This document shows, one piece after another, positions 11,702 through 24,340 of a stretch of 64,000 nt of DNA. The notes under the pieces were generated by a model, which saw nothing but the letters and a program-made list of their open reading frames with translations, was not told the DNA's origin and did not search any database. The stretch lies in assembly GCA_035610365.1 (NCBI GenBank), contig CM069439.1:3410001-3474000 (forward strand), given 5' to 3'. How positions within the stretch are numbered: position 1 is the stretch's first letter; each line of letters starts with the position of its first letter. The stretch comes from Aquatica leii (taxonomy: Eukaryota; Arthropoda; Insecta; Coleoptera; Lampyridae). Position numbers and translations under genes: made by a program.

Positions 11702-13320
11702 AAAATATTATTTTAGACCTTACAGTGCCTTAAATTTAACGAGCGCCAATTTGTGTCCTTATTGTACAAATTATACTACTTTACATAATGATTTGTTTTA
11801 ATATATATATGTATGGGTAGTGAAAGATTTTAATGGTGGTTTATATGTATCCTTTTATTAGTGCCATTTTAATTATTTAGGTTAGGTTTATGAAACACTG
11901 TCTTTGACGGTCAACAAGAATTAATCATATCATTTATTTTTTAAGTTAAAGATACCTGCCTGTTTTAGGTTTTAGTTTGCTTCATTTTAGACCTAATGTT
12001 TCTGTAAGGGAGTTTATGAGGAATGTTTTGTGATATGAGGTTCTGGAGATGTTGTGCCTTTGATATACACTAGGATATTTTTATGTAGGCAATTATTGTA
12101 GTTTGTACAATGTGTTATTTTATTTGAATTTTATGTAAAATATATACGTACATATAATGCGATGTATCTATTATACTTGTAATAAAAACCAATTCGGTAG
12201 TTAATGTGGAATACTAATTTAATGCCATTCCTTTTGGTTAATATTCTCTTATCTGAGTGTCGTGGGAAAGCTATTAATTAGGTGCCTGAAGCCTTTAATG
12301 AAGCTTTGCTAATCTATCAATCGCAGTAGCTTCTGACAAAGCGTTTTTTTGCATCCGTCTTATCTCCTGGTTCCATAAATTGAAATCTTATGGCATATTG
12401 TGCTTACTCTGGTTTTATTACAATTGCAAAATGCCCGGATAGCTCTGTTTTCTCCAAGTGGAAATTAAGTTTAATTTAGTATCTAACTTTAATCCCAAAC
12501 ATTTAATCACATTGCTCAGTTAACAGAACATCGTAAAGTGCCCTTCTGATGATTTTTCAATTTTCTTGTAGTGCTTCTTCCAAATTCTTCTGTAGTTTTC
12601 CAAAACTTTTGTAATCTTCTCATCTTACGTGCTTTTGGTACCGTAGCCCTCCCATTAAAGCTACACCTATCACCCCATGTTGTTAGCACTTTCCCAAACC
12701 AGTGCTTGAATCACAATAGAACACCAGTTTTAGTTCTTACAGAACTGCATCAGTTTCATGACCTCCCGTGTTTATGGTCGTTCAGATTGATCATACCAAA
12801 AGTATGCTCAGCCATGCTAACCGGCGATGATAAGTTTCGTACCTGATGGCTAAGGTTCAATCTTGCTTGTTTATTGGCCAACACCAGAAGAACAGCGGCA
12901 GACATCGTACATCTCAGTGTTGGTTACTGCCACAACACTACAGCTTGAGCTGGGAGAGTTGGTTTGAGTGACAGTGATATTGGAATACGCACAAATTTTA
13001 AGCGCCGAATCCAACAGCTATCGAAATAGATAGGGCCGTCCTGACCCAGCTCGTGCTGTCGTCCGACACTTAAACTGCAATTTTTTGTTCAGGTGGAAAA
13101 TACTATTTTGCTGGGACGGCTATATACTCTTCAACAGTTCTCAGCTATTTTTATATCGTTAAAGTGGCTTCAGTCAACTAATTATTTACAACACAGTATA
13201 ACACAGTTGGAAACACCTTTTTAGTTGTTGTTGGCGTTTGTTATCTGCCAAACAAAGATGTTTATTTATTTACAAAATCTAGACACTGTCTGCGGATAAA
13301 TTCATCTCCTTAGAGCAGTA
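11702..13320. other. Intergenic DNA after LIPT1
   Basis: No gene recognised. The stretch from about 12340 to 13090 is less AT-rich than its surroundings and has a 91-codon open frame (12571-12846, +). Neither strand gives a motif I can name. It may be an old repeat. Confidence 0.4.
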
Positions 13321-13587
13321 ACAGGTCAGCGTGTGCGTACCAGCTCTCGGCCGAGGCCCGTGTAACCCGCTGAAATTAATTCGTGCTTGGAATGGGGGAG
13401 GGGGCGAGAAATTCTCAGTAACAGCGAGTCATAAGTTTGCATTGATTACGTCCCTGCCCTTTGTACGCACCGCCTGTCACTACTACCGAACAATTGAGGT
13501 CTTCGGACTAGCACTTAACGACTTTACGTCGACGGTTTGTTGACCAAACTCGGTCGTTTAGTTGATCTAAAAGTCGTAACAAGGTAG
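13321..13587 (+). pseudogene. 18S rRNA 3'-end fragment (degenerate)
   Basis: The sequence follows the last part of nuclear small-subunit rRNA in order. It has a TCAGCGTGTG start, GAGGCCCGTGTAACCCGCTG, AGTCATAAGTTTGCATTGAT, then ACGTCCCTGCCCTTTGTACG, CACCGCCTGTCACTACTACC and GAGGTCTTCGGACT, and finally AAAAGTCGTAACAAGGT at 13570-13586. These include the decoding-site helix 44 flanks. Differences from the universal sequence (CACCGCCTGTC for CACCGCCCGTC, insertions in the variable part, and the loss of the final TTTCCGTAGGTGAACC block) show that it is a decayed orphan copy and not a working rDNA unit. Confidence 0.85.
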
Positions 13588-13663
13588 ACACATCATAAGC
13601 TGAAGAATAAAAAAGAAGAAACGAAACTTCCACTGTACATACATTTGTAGTACATCTTACGTA

Positions 13664-16319
13664 TGGTAGAGTGCCCAACAGTGAGACAGGTCCTACAGTG
13701 AGACATTGCGTTTCCCCTACTCGTCATATATCCAACATGCATATGCACTGTATGACTGAGACCCATTTAATATAGCTCTGTTTCTTACCAGTCTACTCAA
13801 GGCTGCAAGTAAAGACGCACGTGGTGTTAAAGCGAATGCATATTTGGAGCGTAAAAGTAAATTTTTCCATTTATTTTGTTTTAATTGCCTACCTGAAATA
13901 TAACGGTGTTTTGTGAAAGTTTTATATCATAGAGGTAAGTTATAGTTTATGTACTTGCATATTTATATCTTATTTGTTTGGTTATATAGTTTTGTTAACA
14001 TGAGAAATAAAACAAAATATCGATCGAATACATATGCCCAACAATGAGACAAAATAACGTGTTGTCCTACAGTGAGACATGTCTCACTGTTGGACATTGT
14101 AACTTTTATCTTTTATCACTTATCTCTTAGTATCTTTTTTGTATCTCTTATCTTTACTTCTTTATTTCAGCTTAGACATATAGCCGAAAAAAAAATTGTA
14201 ACTTTTTCAGACCAATGTATGCGAGACGCAGTAAATTTTGTTCTAGAAGGCAGTTCTCTAAGGAAAGTAGCTGCTGCAAAGGGAATCTCGTTTCAGATAT
14301 TGGCTAGGTACGTCAAAAAAGCTAAATGCGTTGAAGATATGGAAGCCATGCGAATGTCTCCAAATTACAGCGTGAATAAAATATTTAATCCTGAAGAGGG
14401 AGGCTGCTCTCGAAAAGTACATAGTAGATTGCTCACACATATTTTATGGGTTATCTGTTATGGACTGTAGGAAACTTGCATATGAAATTGCAATCGCGAA
14501 CAAGACAAAAATACCTGCTAAATGGCGTGACAATAAAATGGCGGGATTAAAGTGGTTTCGCAGTTTCCGCAAGCATAATCGACTATCACTCAAAACACCA
14601 GAGGGATGCAGTTTGTCGCGCGCAACTTCATTTAACAAGCACAATGTATCCATTTTCTATGAAAATTTAAAAGCTATATTTACTGCAGGGGTTCGAGTTT
14701 TGCCGATGGGAGAAGAATTTTTAATTTGGACGAAACTGGGACCGTAACAATCCAAAAACCTCAGAAAAGGATGGCACTAAAAGGCGGTAAGCAGGTTAAT
14801 AAAGTAACAAGTGGCGAAAGGGGAACCCTTAATTGTTACAACTTGCTGCATTGTGAGCGCTACAGGGCAATACTTACTTAAAGGTGCCCGTCCTGGGACA
14901 TTGGGGCTTGCTGCACCTAGTGGGTGGATGAATGCTGATTTGTTTCTTGAAGTGATGAAGCATTTTATTAAATCCTCTAATAGCTCCAAAGAAAACCCGG
15001 CTCTCCTAATATATATGACAACCACGAAAGCCATCTTAGTATTGCTGGTTCTTATAATGTCCAAAAACAATGGGATTCTAACTATTCCACCACACTCTTC
15101 AAATAAATTGCAACTGTTGGATGTTGGAGTGTACAAATCATTCTTAACTGCATATAATGCAGCCGTCGACAGCTGGATGATGCAACATCCTGGCAAGCCA
15201 CTTTCTATATATGAGGTAGCCGAGTGTGTTGGGATTGCTCACCAAAAAACCCTAACGCCAAGCAATGTTATCAATGCATTCTTCATCGGCACTTGACATA
15301 CTACCAACAAATAAAGACGCTGAAAAGAACACAGAGGGTGGTAATAATAGCAACAGTATCTTCAAAAGCCCTGAGGAATTTAGAGGTCTCCCCAAGGCCG
15401 AAGATCGTAAATCAAAAAATATATGCAAAGGAAAGGAAAAAGCATAATCGCAACAGACACTCCGAAAAAGGATGCAATAGAAGAAAAGAGCATCGCAAGA
15501 ACACATAAGGCTGTTAAGAAAGATAAAGTACAAACATTAAAAATCCAAAAGGCCAAGAAACAAATATTTTGTGATGAATCTTCAGACTCGGAAGAAGAAC
15601 TAGTTCTCAATTCTTCTTCATCGGATGAAGAATTTCTTGTCAAGGTTGACTCAGAGGCATTTCAGGACCTACACCGCAATCCGAAAGAAGATGATTTTGT
15701 CCTTGTAGAATTTGTAGTAGAAGGAGATAAAGGAAAGATTTATTACGTTGGAAAAATCCTTAAAAAGGTTGAATCAAGTCATGAGTATCAAGTAAGATTT
15801 TTACAATATCAGAAGAAGGGAAAAAACAAGTTCATATTCCCTGATGTTATTGATGAATCCATTATCCCAGTAACTGACATTAAACTTATTTTACCTTCCC
15901 CCATTCTCTGCGGACATACCAGCCGGCAGAAGGCTTCATTTACTTTCGAAGTATATAGGTTTTAGTGCTCTGAATATTCGATAAAATCTAGGTATATTTA
16001 TTTTTATTCTCTACTTTATTTCATTTTTATTGTTAAACATATGTTCACTGAATGTTTAAATATTATTTTTAATAAACGTGTTTCACATATTTGTATAAAA
16101 TGTATTTTTACTGTTGGACTTGTCTACCCAACAGTGAGACAAATTCGACTGTTTCTATTTGTCTACAAGAAAAACTGAAAAAATAAAATAAGTTAAAAAC
16201 TGATACAAAAACATTTAAATAAAAGCTATACCTTCATTCCATACAAAAATATTTAATATTAAATATATGATTCCACTATAAATAAATAAAAAAGTGTCTC
16301 ACTGTTGGGCACTCTCCCC
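13664..16319 (+). mobile_element. Pogo/Tigger-type DNA transposon with inverted terminal repeats
   Basis: The left end has GAGTGCCCAACAGTGAGAC from about 13670. The right end has the reverse complement GTCTCACTGTTGGGCACTC at about 16295-16313. Both ends are flanked by TA (13662-13663 and 16320-16321), the target duplication of this superfamily. The 2.66 kb interior encodes a pogo-type transposase in broken frames (14072-15965). The terminal motif ACAGTGAGAC recurs inside: near 13695, at about 14072 as a palindrome with its own complement, and near 16130. The intact ends suggest a fairly recent arrival, but frameshifts make it inactive alone. Confidence 0.88.
14165..15965 (+). pseudogene. Pogo/Tigger transposase, frameshifted
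   Basis: Domains in order: a pipsqueak-type HTH (14195-14320, FVLEGSSLRKVAAAKGISFQ), a CENP-B-type second HTH (14440-14690, DCRKLAYEIAIANKTKIPAKW and LKWFRSFRKHNRLSL), and a DDE domain. The first Asp of that domain is in NLDETG (about 14725), and the later block reads PPHSSNKLQLLDVGVYKSF (15090-15150). A C-terminal acidic Ser-rich segment and a beta-rich tail (EDDFVLVEF... IYYVGKILKK) run to 15965. Frames change at about 14410-14460, 14750-14810, in the second-Asp region near 15010-15060, and around 15270-15420. Such a transposase cuts and pastes its own element. This copy is dead. Confidence 0.8.
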
Positions 16320-16321
16320 TA

Positions 16322-18640
16322 CATTTGTCGCTGTAATGTGTATGTACAGTGTACGTACATTATCACACTGTACGTACGTCAATGTACAAATTACGAGTAA
16401 TTAATAAATGGTATTTATTAAAGCATAAAAGTCACTTACATGTCATGCAAAGATAGTAAGTTGTCGTGACATCTGATGCTTGCTACACAAATAACGAGAG
16501 TTCAAGTCGCCTGGTCGTACATTGTTCGTGTACGTAACGTACGCTGTATGTAATGTACTTAAAAGTAAGTACAGTGTACATACAAAGTACGTACCTGTGG
16601 TATATGGGCTATGTGCTGACATCAGTAACATTTTTTTACTATTATCTTGGTTCATCGAACATAGATATAACGCTTGAATCTCTACTAAAAAGTAGCACTT
16701 CACTTAAGTAGAAGCTGAGAAATAAAATTTTTGAGTATAATTTTAATTACAAAATATAGGTATAATGTATTTAAAATTTAAACACTAAAAAAAGTACCTA
16801 TTGCTTCTTTATTATTCTTACCCAAACTAACATTTAGTATTTACAGTACCAAATTATAACAAAATAATAAAACAAAAATTGTAAAACATGATCGGGGTGT
16901 TCCTATAACGCTGAAATTTGAATACAAACTGTTTACAAATTTTAGTTAATTTTATCTTACATTAGCTAACTAATACCTTTAGTTACAACGTACTATGTGC
17001 ACAAATGACGATGCCTACATAATTTTCACGCGAATTTAAATTTGATCATCACAACCTTTCGGTTAAGAGTTATTTTGAGCTTTCAAAAAAACATATAATA
17101 TCCGTTTAGAATAAGTTTAACGTAAAAATCAAAAATCAATGAAATTGTACGTTAAAATTCTTGCCTTTCAAATGATGTCTTTTACGTTTGTAAATACGTG
17201 AAAAATACGTTTAAGTCAAACGCAATATTGACGAGCCTAAAAAAGAATAAATCGGTTGTAACAACTCAGTATACCAGCATCTTTTGGTTGTTATTTTGAG
17301 CTTTCAAGAAAACATAATTCCGTTTAGAAGAGTCCAAAATTTGACGTAAAGATCAAAAGTACATTAAATAATATGTTAAAATTCTTCTTCCAAAAGGCTT
17401 TTTTTACGTATATAAATACGTAAACAATACGTCTAAAAAAGAATAAATAAATTTACTTAATAATAATAACACTATCGATAGTTAAAACTATTGCCACTAT
17501 CGATAATTTGATGTTTACTAGCGATACTGTTAAGAATAATGAAAAACCAATAATTTTCCCAAAAGTTTATAATAAAATACATATCATAAGTAAACTACGC
17601 GTTTAAAGGTTGCGCGATTTGGTCAGTACAAAGACCTAGTATGACGTAGTTTGGTTTTTTGCTACGTGAACAAACACACGATGTAATTGGTGTAAATACA
17701 GTAGAACCCCTATGACTTACACGGTAACTACACCGTTTGGTGGGTCCACCTCCTCTTTTTCATTCATGTAAAAATGACGTTGCTAAAAAACTATTCCTGT
17801 CGGTTTCAGTTTACTAATTTTTAAGGCCTTTCTTACTTATTTTTCAATTTCAAGTTTTGAATCATGTAACTTTTAATACTTAACGTACACGTAAAATAAG
17901 TATATCTTACATGCTTATTTTTGTGTGCAATAAATAGGGTATAGGAGTCAACGGTATAGGTACAAATAAAATGTGTATTTATCAGTATTTATCTCTTTGA
18001 AATATAAATCGTTGAAAACGTAGACTGTGTTTTTGTAATCAGAAACGTGGTTATCGCGTACCTAGTGCTTTATGTACTCGATTACTTTGATTGAATAGAC
18101 TAATTGTCAGCAAAATGACTTGAATTTTATTTAGTCATCTTCGTTCACTAAACTGACGTTATTAACTTTCCACGGAAAATTAAAATTACAGTTTCTCACG
18201 GTTTTCATTCAAGTTCAGGTTGTCCAATAGTTAAATGTAGTGTTAATAATCTTTAGTTTTTTTTGTGTTTAATTTATTTTTGTTTTAGTAAGAAACTTCG
18301 ATTTTATGCGATTTTTGCACCAGTTTCTGTTTGTTATGGGCCTTTATCACCAACAATCCTTCAAATATAAAGAATAAAAAATACTCATTCGCGATTGACA
18401 TAGGTACCTGACCACTACCACACTTCAAACATATGATCGTTCTTGTTATCAAGAGATATCATTAACCTAAGGCTATTCCCTTCTTTTTAAAATATCGATA
18501 ATTTTACAGAATTATAGATAAATTATTGAATTAATGTATTCAAGTAAAACTGTCGAAATTTTTATTATAAATTGAATTTATTGTTAACTAATTTAAATTC
18601 GCAGTCAAGTCACCAATTATCTTGTCAATCGTGACACATG
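16322..18640. other. Intergenic DNA with GTAC-rich and duplicated segments
   Basis: No coding sequence recognised. From 16335 to 16595 the DNA is rich in TGTACGTAC-type palindromic words. From about 17050 to 17450 a roughly 220 bp segment is present twice in tandem. A pogo-like terminus word (ACAGTAGAACCCC) occurs at about 17699. The region nearest 18640 is the likely promoter of the first R3HCC1L-like gene. Confidence 0.4.
17050..17450. repeat. Two tandem copies of a ~221 bp unit
   Basis: The words TTATTTTGAGCTTTCAA, CCGTTTAGAA, GACGTAAA/AACGTAAA, GTTAAAATTCTT and TACGTA..TAAATACG occur in the same order in 17060-17220 and 17280-17440, offset by 221 bases. The copies have clearly diverged. 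No coding potential is seen. Confidence 0.6.
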
Positions 18641-18650
18641 CTTCATTGTC

Positions 18651-18705
18651 GCCATTTTGAGTGAGCGTGCATTTTGTCTTGAACGTGCGGGTTAGTTCTA
18701 AAACT
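18651..18705 (+). promoter_or_regulatory. Promoter-proximal block shared by the two R3HCC1L-like genes (copy 1)
   Basis: GCCATTTTGAGTGAGCGTGC followed by TTGTCTTGAACGTGCGGG lies about 110-160 bases before the start codon. A diverged version of the same block (GCCATTTTGTTATGTCCAGC, then TTGTCATGAACGGTCG) lies upstream of the second gene. The shared GCCATTTT resembles the core of YY1/Pho-type sites, which often lie at transcription starts. This last reading is inference. Confidence 0.45.
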
Positions 18706-18807
18706 AAATTTATTTATTTCCTAAATATTAATTAGTAATTATAAACGTTTTGTTTTTCAAAATACAAGAATAAGATTTTCATAGATTATTACATAAAGGT
18801 AGCCAGT

Positions 18808-21248
18808 ATGTCGTCACAAACACCAGGAAATGTTATTAAACAAGAATTGTTTAAATTTAAACAATTATTTGATGATTATTCAGATGATAAAATACCGTAA
18901 GTATCATAACTATTTGAATTGTTAACTTTGCTATACAGGTATGTACGTAATAAGTTGATATCGTTTTTTTTTTTAAATTGTAGTGTTCTACTGTTTCCAT
19001 CTGGAATGGACGAAGTTTTAATGAAGGGAATCAGGATTATCGCGTCAAAATATAATATGGCTTCAATGTACGTTGAGGATTATGATATTAAGTCGGTCGT
19101 TGTTTTCCACGCCAAAAATCTAAAGTAAACAGGTAGTACTACTATATTTCTGGTAAAATCAATTTAAAAAATTTTAGACTGGAGTATCAAAATGATTGGT
19201 ATAAATTCTTTCCTGAGACGTTTACTCATAGCGACATTGAAAGACTTATTGGTCAAATTATGGAAGATAGGGGTTTAAAAAGAGAACCAGAATTAATCAC
19301 TGATGACTGGTAAGCTTATGTTTTAATTTCTTTATGATTGCAATATTGAGTATTTTGAAAGTTTCTTTGAAAAATAGATTCTAAAGACGGTTTTCCTATT
19401 TTTCTTGGTTTTGCTCTTTAGTTTTGCTGTTGGCACTATTTTTTTATTTTTTATTACTAGCGGTTGGTGGTAAGAGCTGGAGGAGGGCAATTTCAAAATT
19501 AAACTTTAAAAGATTCATATTTAAAGTCAATTTATCTATCTAGGAACCGTTTATAATTTTTTTAATATAAAGTAGGATACTTTTTAATATTTTTTTGGAG
19601 GGTCATTGACTAAATCACAACACTGTCTCTACAAGTCCAATTATTCTATAGAGCTAAATGTTAATTTAATTTTTAGCGGGCACAATCCTACAACGCCTGG
19701 CTTGGAAAAACCTATCGTACCTTCAAGTTCTAGTTCTTCTGCGGACAACAACACAACAGGAAGCGAAAATGTTTCCGATACCGGAAATGTCCAAACGCAC
19801 AGTGCATTAAATTATAACCACATTGAGCTGCAAACGGAGACTGCAACTCCATCATGCGAGGTTGTAAATGATAATTACTATCAACGAGAAGATAACGCTA
19901 CCAAACAGTCTTGTGACCAACCACCTATGCAAGAAAACCAACATTTTTATATACATAGAGTAGCATTAGATGATTCAGGAAAAAGCTCTGTTTTTTATGA
20001 ATCTCAGTCATTACAATTTCAAGATGTTACTGTTGAAATAGATTGCGCCGAAAGTTGTCAAAATTTCAAAGACAACGCAATTATTTATTCTAATCTTAAA
20101 AATATGGACCAGAGTCGCAACATCGAAACTGTATTTAAAAACATGTATCAGCTGAACTTGACGTCGACTGTACAAATGCAAATTTACATACGGTCGGATA
20201 ACTGTGTGAAGGATTTGGAGGAGTTCAACAAAAGTGAGTTATACGATGAAATGCTTATGACTACACAAGCTGTACGTAAAACCATTTCCGAAGAATCCGA
20301 TATCAATATTTTGAATGTAGACAAAATTTACGATTTTGTCAAAAACATATATAATGGAAACACTTTTGCGCGTTATGCCATAGATACTGACATAAAATTT
20401 ATAAAGGAACAGGATCATACAAATCAAGATAATGAAATACTGAATATTAGCGACCTTTCTTTAACGGCTACAAATCCCAGTATATATAATGTAGAAACTT
20501 TAAGTTTATGTGATCATGAGGAATTCAAAACGAACAACAATGATGCCGCATACGAATTGTACGACACTAATGAAAACATCGAAAATAAACAGGATACTAA
20601 TGAAACTGAAAGTAATAAGAATTTGGAATTAAATGGTTCTCTTTCAACCGAAAATGTTAACGCGGAAGCGCCCATCCAATGTATATTAAACACAGAAAAT
20701 TCTGGTAACAACGCTTTTGGTAGCTGGGGAACAGTAATAACCATCAACGACCAATTTTCAACACAGGTAAAATTTTTGACACGTGTACAATACGGCAATT
20801 TTAGGTTTTTAGATAAAAAATCATTTTGGACGTGCTGCTTTTGTCGTTCTTGCCACAGAAAATTATTTACCATACAAAAGCCTCGATTATTTGAAAATTG
20901 TAGAACTGTATGATATTAATTTGATCGTTTCCACCGAGTATATCTTATGTGTATATAGTGAAGTATTGCCTATTTGTAAGTGGTTGGATAAAAATCGCGC
21001 AATTCTGATTTTGCAGTCTGAGGAAAATGGTAAATATGCCTATGATAATACACTTTAAAAACTGTTAAATTTCAGTGGCAAAAGCTCTTAATATTAGAGA
21101 CAATTTCATAAAAAGTCGTTCTATATTTCATGCAAGTTCTGAAGCTATTGTAGCAGCATTAACCAAACCTTTGGAACACGTCGTTCCTATGAATGAACTT
21201 AATGCTTCAGGTAAATCAGCTGCATTACTAAAAAAAACACATGTTTAA
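18808..21248 (+). CDS. R3H and coiled-coil domain protein 1-like, tandem copy A
   Basis: Six exons join in phase to 613 codons plus stop: 18808-18896, 18984-19124, 19178-19309, 19677-20766, 20813-21029 and 21076-21248. The N-terminus (exons 1-2) has a leucine/lysine-rich helix and then VLLFPSGMDEVLMKGIRIIA ending in VVVFH, corresponding to the R3H domain of R3HCC1/R3HCC1L. Exon 4 is a long acidic, Asn/Ser-rich linker. Exons 5-6 give the C-terminal RRM-like fold (LKIVELYDI... RAILILQSEEN, then VAKAL). Human relatives are poorly characterised. Every junction phase equals that of copy B. The last exon has an internal GTAAAT after GCTTCAG at about 21210, so a further 3' exon is possible. Confidence 0.82.
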
Positions 21249-21954
21249 TAATGTTGTTTTAGCTGCAGAACTATATTATTGCTAAATATTTTTAGGCAAC
21301 TCGTATATGAAATATGCCTTAAGTGTAACTATTTCTACTTTTAGTTCTTGTTTTACTTAAGTTTTGATGGTTGTTTCAAATTGTTTTGTATGCGAAAAAC
21401 ATTAAAACGTGACTGAATTAATTGCTTTTTTTTGGGATTAAAGTTTTCTCATTTTATTGCGGAAATTACTAAAAAGAACGTAATCCTAGAACAAGTGACA
21501 TATAAGTACAGTCAACTCTTTATAATTGGAAGCAATTGTTAAGTTCCTTGAAAAACTATAAATCAAATAAAGTCGGTACACTCAGTAAGTATCAAAACCT
21601 CACGGTAGTAATTCGAAATTCTTTCTCCCAAACACTCAACAAATTAAAAGTTATACAGTACACAAAAACGGTTATGTGCGTAGGTTGCAATTTACTAGTT
21701 TAATTAGTATTCGTTTTTTTGTAACATTGTTAGATTTGCTTTTGTTTCAAAACGAGCCCTAAAAAGTACAAGTACTTGTTGATTTTGGAGAAGAAAAAAG
21801 TTATCACAACTGTGGAAAGTGGAGACTGGAATGAATCAATATTCCTCAGAGTACCTACTCTTTCAATCATATTAAAAAAATAAATAAACAATATGTGCTG
21901 CACCGTGGTAAGGAAACGAAAGACTAAGGGTGAATTCGCTTACCTCGAATGAAG
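21249..21954. other. Intergenic DNA after copy A
   Basis: AT-rich with no gene seen. At about 21507 the word ACAGTCAACTC resembles the ends of pogo-like small elements. Confidence 0.35.
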
Positions 21955-24006
21955 TCTGGTTATCTATCTATCCAGAGCTTTGCGGTAGGTTTGTGGTGAA
22001 ATTGGAAGTGTTGACAAAATTGGCACAGCAAAATGCAAACCTTAAATAAATACTACGATACGGCTTTAGAAAACCGCGAAAAGTCTTAAAGAGTTTGAAG
22101 CTGACATTGCCAGATGAGGACTTGCGTACCCTATAGCACCAGATACCTTCCTGGAAAAATTTGCTATTCAAACCTTCGTAGACTGCTTCCGAAATAGTGA
22201 AACGCAGCAGACTCTACGGTTAGCTCGACCTAAGACATTGGATGACGCTTTAATCCACGCCTTAGAGTTTGAAGCAGCGAAACAGGCGTCACACTGAGGT
22301 AGCCCTAAGCTCCGTTGTGTTGCAAAAGTACTCGCACAAACACAAGACAAATAGTGCGACAAATGCTTCGAGAAAGAGGAGTGTCAATTTCCAACTGCGG
22401 TGAAATCTGCCACGTACGACGATACCATACTAAGCCTAGGAAGAGGAAACAAAGATTGCCCAAAAAGCTGGAACGAGTTGACCAAAAGAAACATAAGTTA
22501 AGCTCATCTAGTCATGCACCGGAAATTATCATTCATCGCCTATGGAACCACAGCATTGGTTCAGTTACTGGTTGACACCGGAGCGACGAAAGCCATTATT
22601 CGTCCTGACATGTTATTGCAAAATGATCGACATCACAGTAACAATACGACTTCGACGGGCAAATAAATACCTACTCACGGATTATTGGTTTGGGAAATAG
22701 AGTACTCTACCATCAAGTACTGATAGCCGACATCTCGGAAGAAGTTATCTTGGAAATGGACGTTATAAAGTATGGATTCCATTTAGATAGGAAGAACGAC
22801 GTCCTTAAGATTGGCGGTAAAGAAACTCTTTTTCATTCGTCAGACAATGGAGCCGTGCGAGTTTTATTGAGTGAAGACGTGATTCAGCCTGGAAGTATTG
22901 AAAGTGTGGTGATGGTACACCTAGATGGAAATCTCCGTCTTTGCGTTATTGAACCAATGGAGGACGATTTAGTTAAAAAGGAACTATCTGGAATGTCTAC
23001 TCAGATTCAGTAACGTTGAAACAGATTCTGATAGGTCAATGTGCGCCAGTATCTCAAATTTTGAGATGCGTGAATTCTAGTGAAGCTACGTCGACGAAAA
23101 AGTGCCCATAACATCTATTAGAGTACCTTTGCAACGTTGCATCTATTGATGGTGTAAAGGCTGATCCAGACACCTATTGTAGACGTTTTGTGCCTAGATT
23201 TGCCAACGTTGCCGAACCTTAGACAAAACTGACCTAAAAACGAGCAGATGGAATGAAGACCGCAAAGACCCTTTCCATTACCTAAAACAGGCCTTAGTCA
23301 CTTCTCCGATTTTAAGTTATCCAAGAAAGGATGGGAAATTTGGTTACCGATGCAAGTATAACCTGGCAATAAGTGCAGTCCTTTCACAGGTGCAAGATGG
23401 ACAAGAAAAAGTCATCGCTTATTTTAGCAGGTTTTTTTCAGAGAACAATTACTGCGTGACTAGTAGCGATCTGTTAGGAGTCGTCAGTCCATAGAACGCT
23501 TCTACAAATATTTGTATGGACGCCGTATTGAAATAGTTTCGTAATCTGGAAAGACAAGTGGCAAGATGGATTGAAAGATAACAAGAATATGACTATGACA
23601 CGGAACACTGTACCGGAAGCAGTTATCGAAACGCTGATGCCTTGTCCAGAAGACCATGTTCGCCAGACTGCACATTCGCGACTTGAAGAAAATATCGAAT
23701 GTCTCCGAAGAATGGCTATGGTTGATGACGAGTGCGAACCTGAGCAGTTGCGTCGCGAACACGAAAACGATCCCGAAATGAGTACTCCTGAACTGGAAAG
23801 GAAACGGCCGAAGACCAACCTGGGAAGAAGTGAGTGCTTTGGACAAAAACATCAAAGCATACTGGGCGCAGCGGAACTATTTGAGAGTAGAAGACGGCCT
23901 TCTTAGGCGATCCCTACAGAGTGTCAAGGGCACGGAAAACAGACTGCAGTTGATGGTGCCGAAGAGCCGACTGTCAGACGTGTAGCAGTATCTGCACGTG
24001 AAGAAG
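21955..24006 (+). mobile_element. Decayed Ty3/Gypsy copy between the two R3HCC1L-like genes
   Basis: Scattered frames match the larger Gypsy element at 47049-53310: a gag part (22080-22300, EFEADIA and ALEFEAAKQAS), a protease part (22560-23013, VDTGATK in one frame and YHQVLIADISEEVILEMDV in another), the end of the RT and connection region (23160-23520), the RNase H tail (23571-23906, NTVPEAVIETLMPCPEDHV) and the start of the integrase zinc-binding part (23940-24000). Most of the RT is deleted, stops and frameshifts are frequent, and no LTR was found. It therefore arrived after, or was retained since, the gene duplication and has decayed. Confidence 0.8.
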
Positions 24007-24262
24007 ATAGATAGTTTTGGTATTTTTGAATTTAAAAAAAAATTAACATAAACAGAAAAAAAGTTTAAGATTATTTTTATTTTAACCATTTAATCGGGTA
24101 CATAGGCTACCCAACATGTTCGAATGTATTTTTTTCTTACTTTAATTGCTTAAACCGCTCACATTAGTTTATTAAAAAAATTACGTCTTTGAATTTAAAT
24201 TATAGTTTTTGAGTTTGATACCGGAAGCCAAGTGTTCAATTGTTTCTGTCGTTGTTTGGTTG

Positions 24263-24340
24263 TATATAAACAAGCATCTCCCCGCCATTTTGTTATGTCC
24301 AGCGTACATCTTGTCATGAACGGTCGTGTGCTTTTAGTGA
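24263..24340 (+). promoter_or_regulatory. Promoter-proximal block of the second R3HCC1L-like gene
   Basis: TATATAAA at 24263 is followed about 20 bases later by GCCATTTTG and the AGCGTACATCTTGTCATGAA block shared with the first gene (18651-18705). A 5'-untranslated intron is likely: TTTAG|GTAAAA at about 24350 and TTTTTTCAG at 24455-24462, 12 bases before the ATG. Confidence 0.45.

Noticed and set aside
12571-12846. 91-codon plus-strand frame
   Set aside because: No recognisable domain in this or the opposite frame; likely part of an old repeat.
23474-23855. Minus-strand frames of more than 100 codons
   Set aside because: Antisense to the RNase H part of the decayed Gypsy copy.
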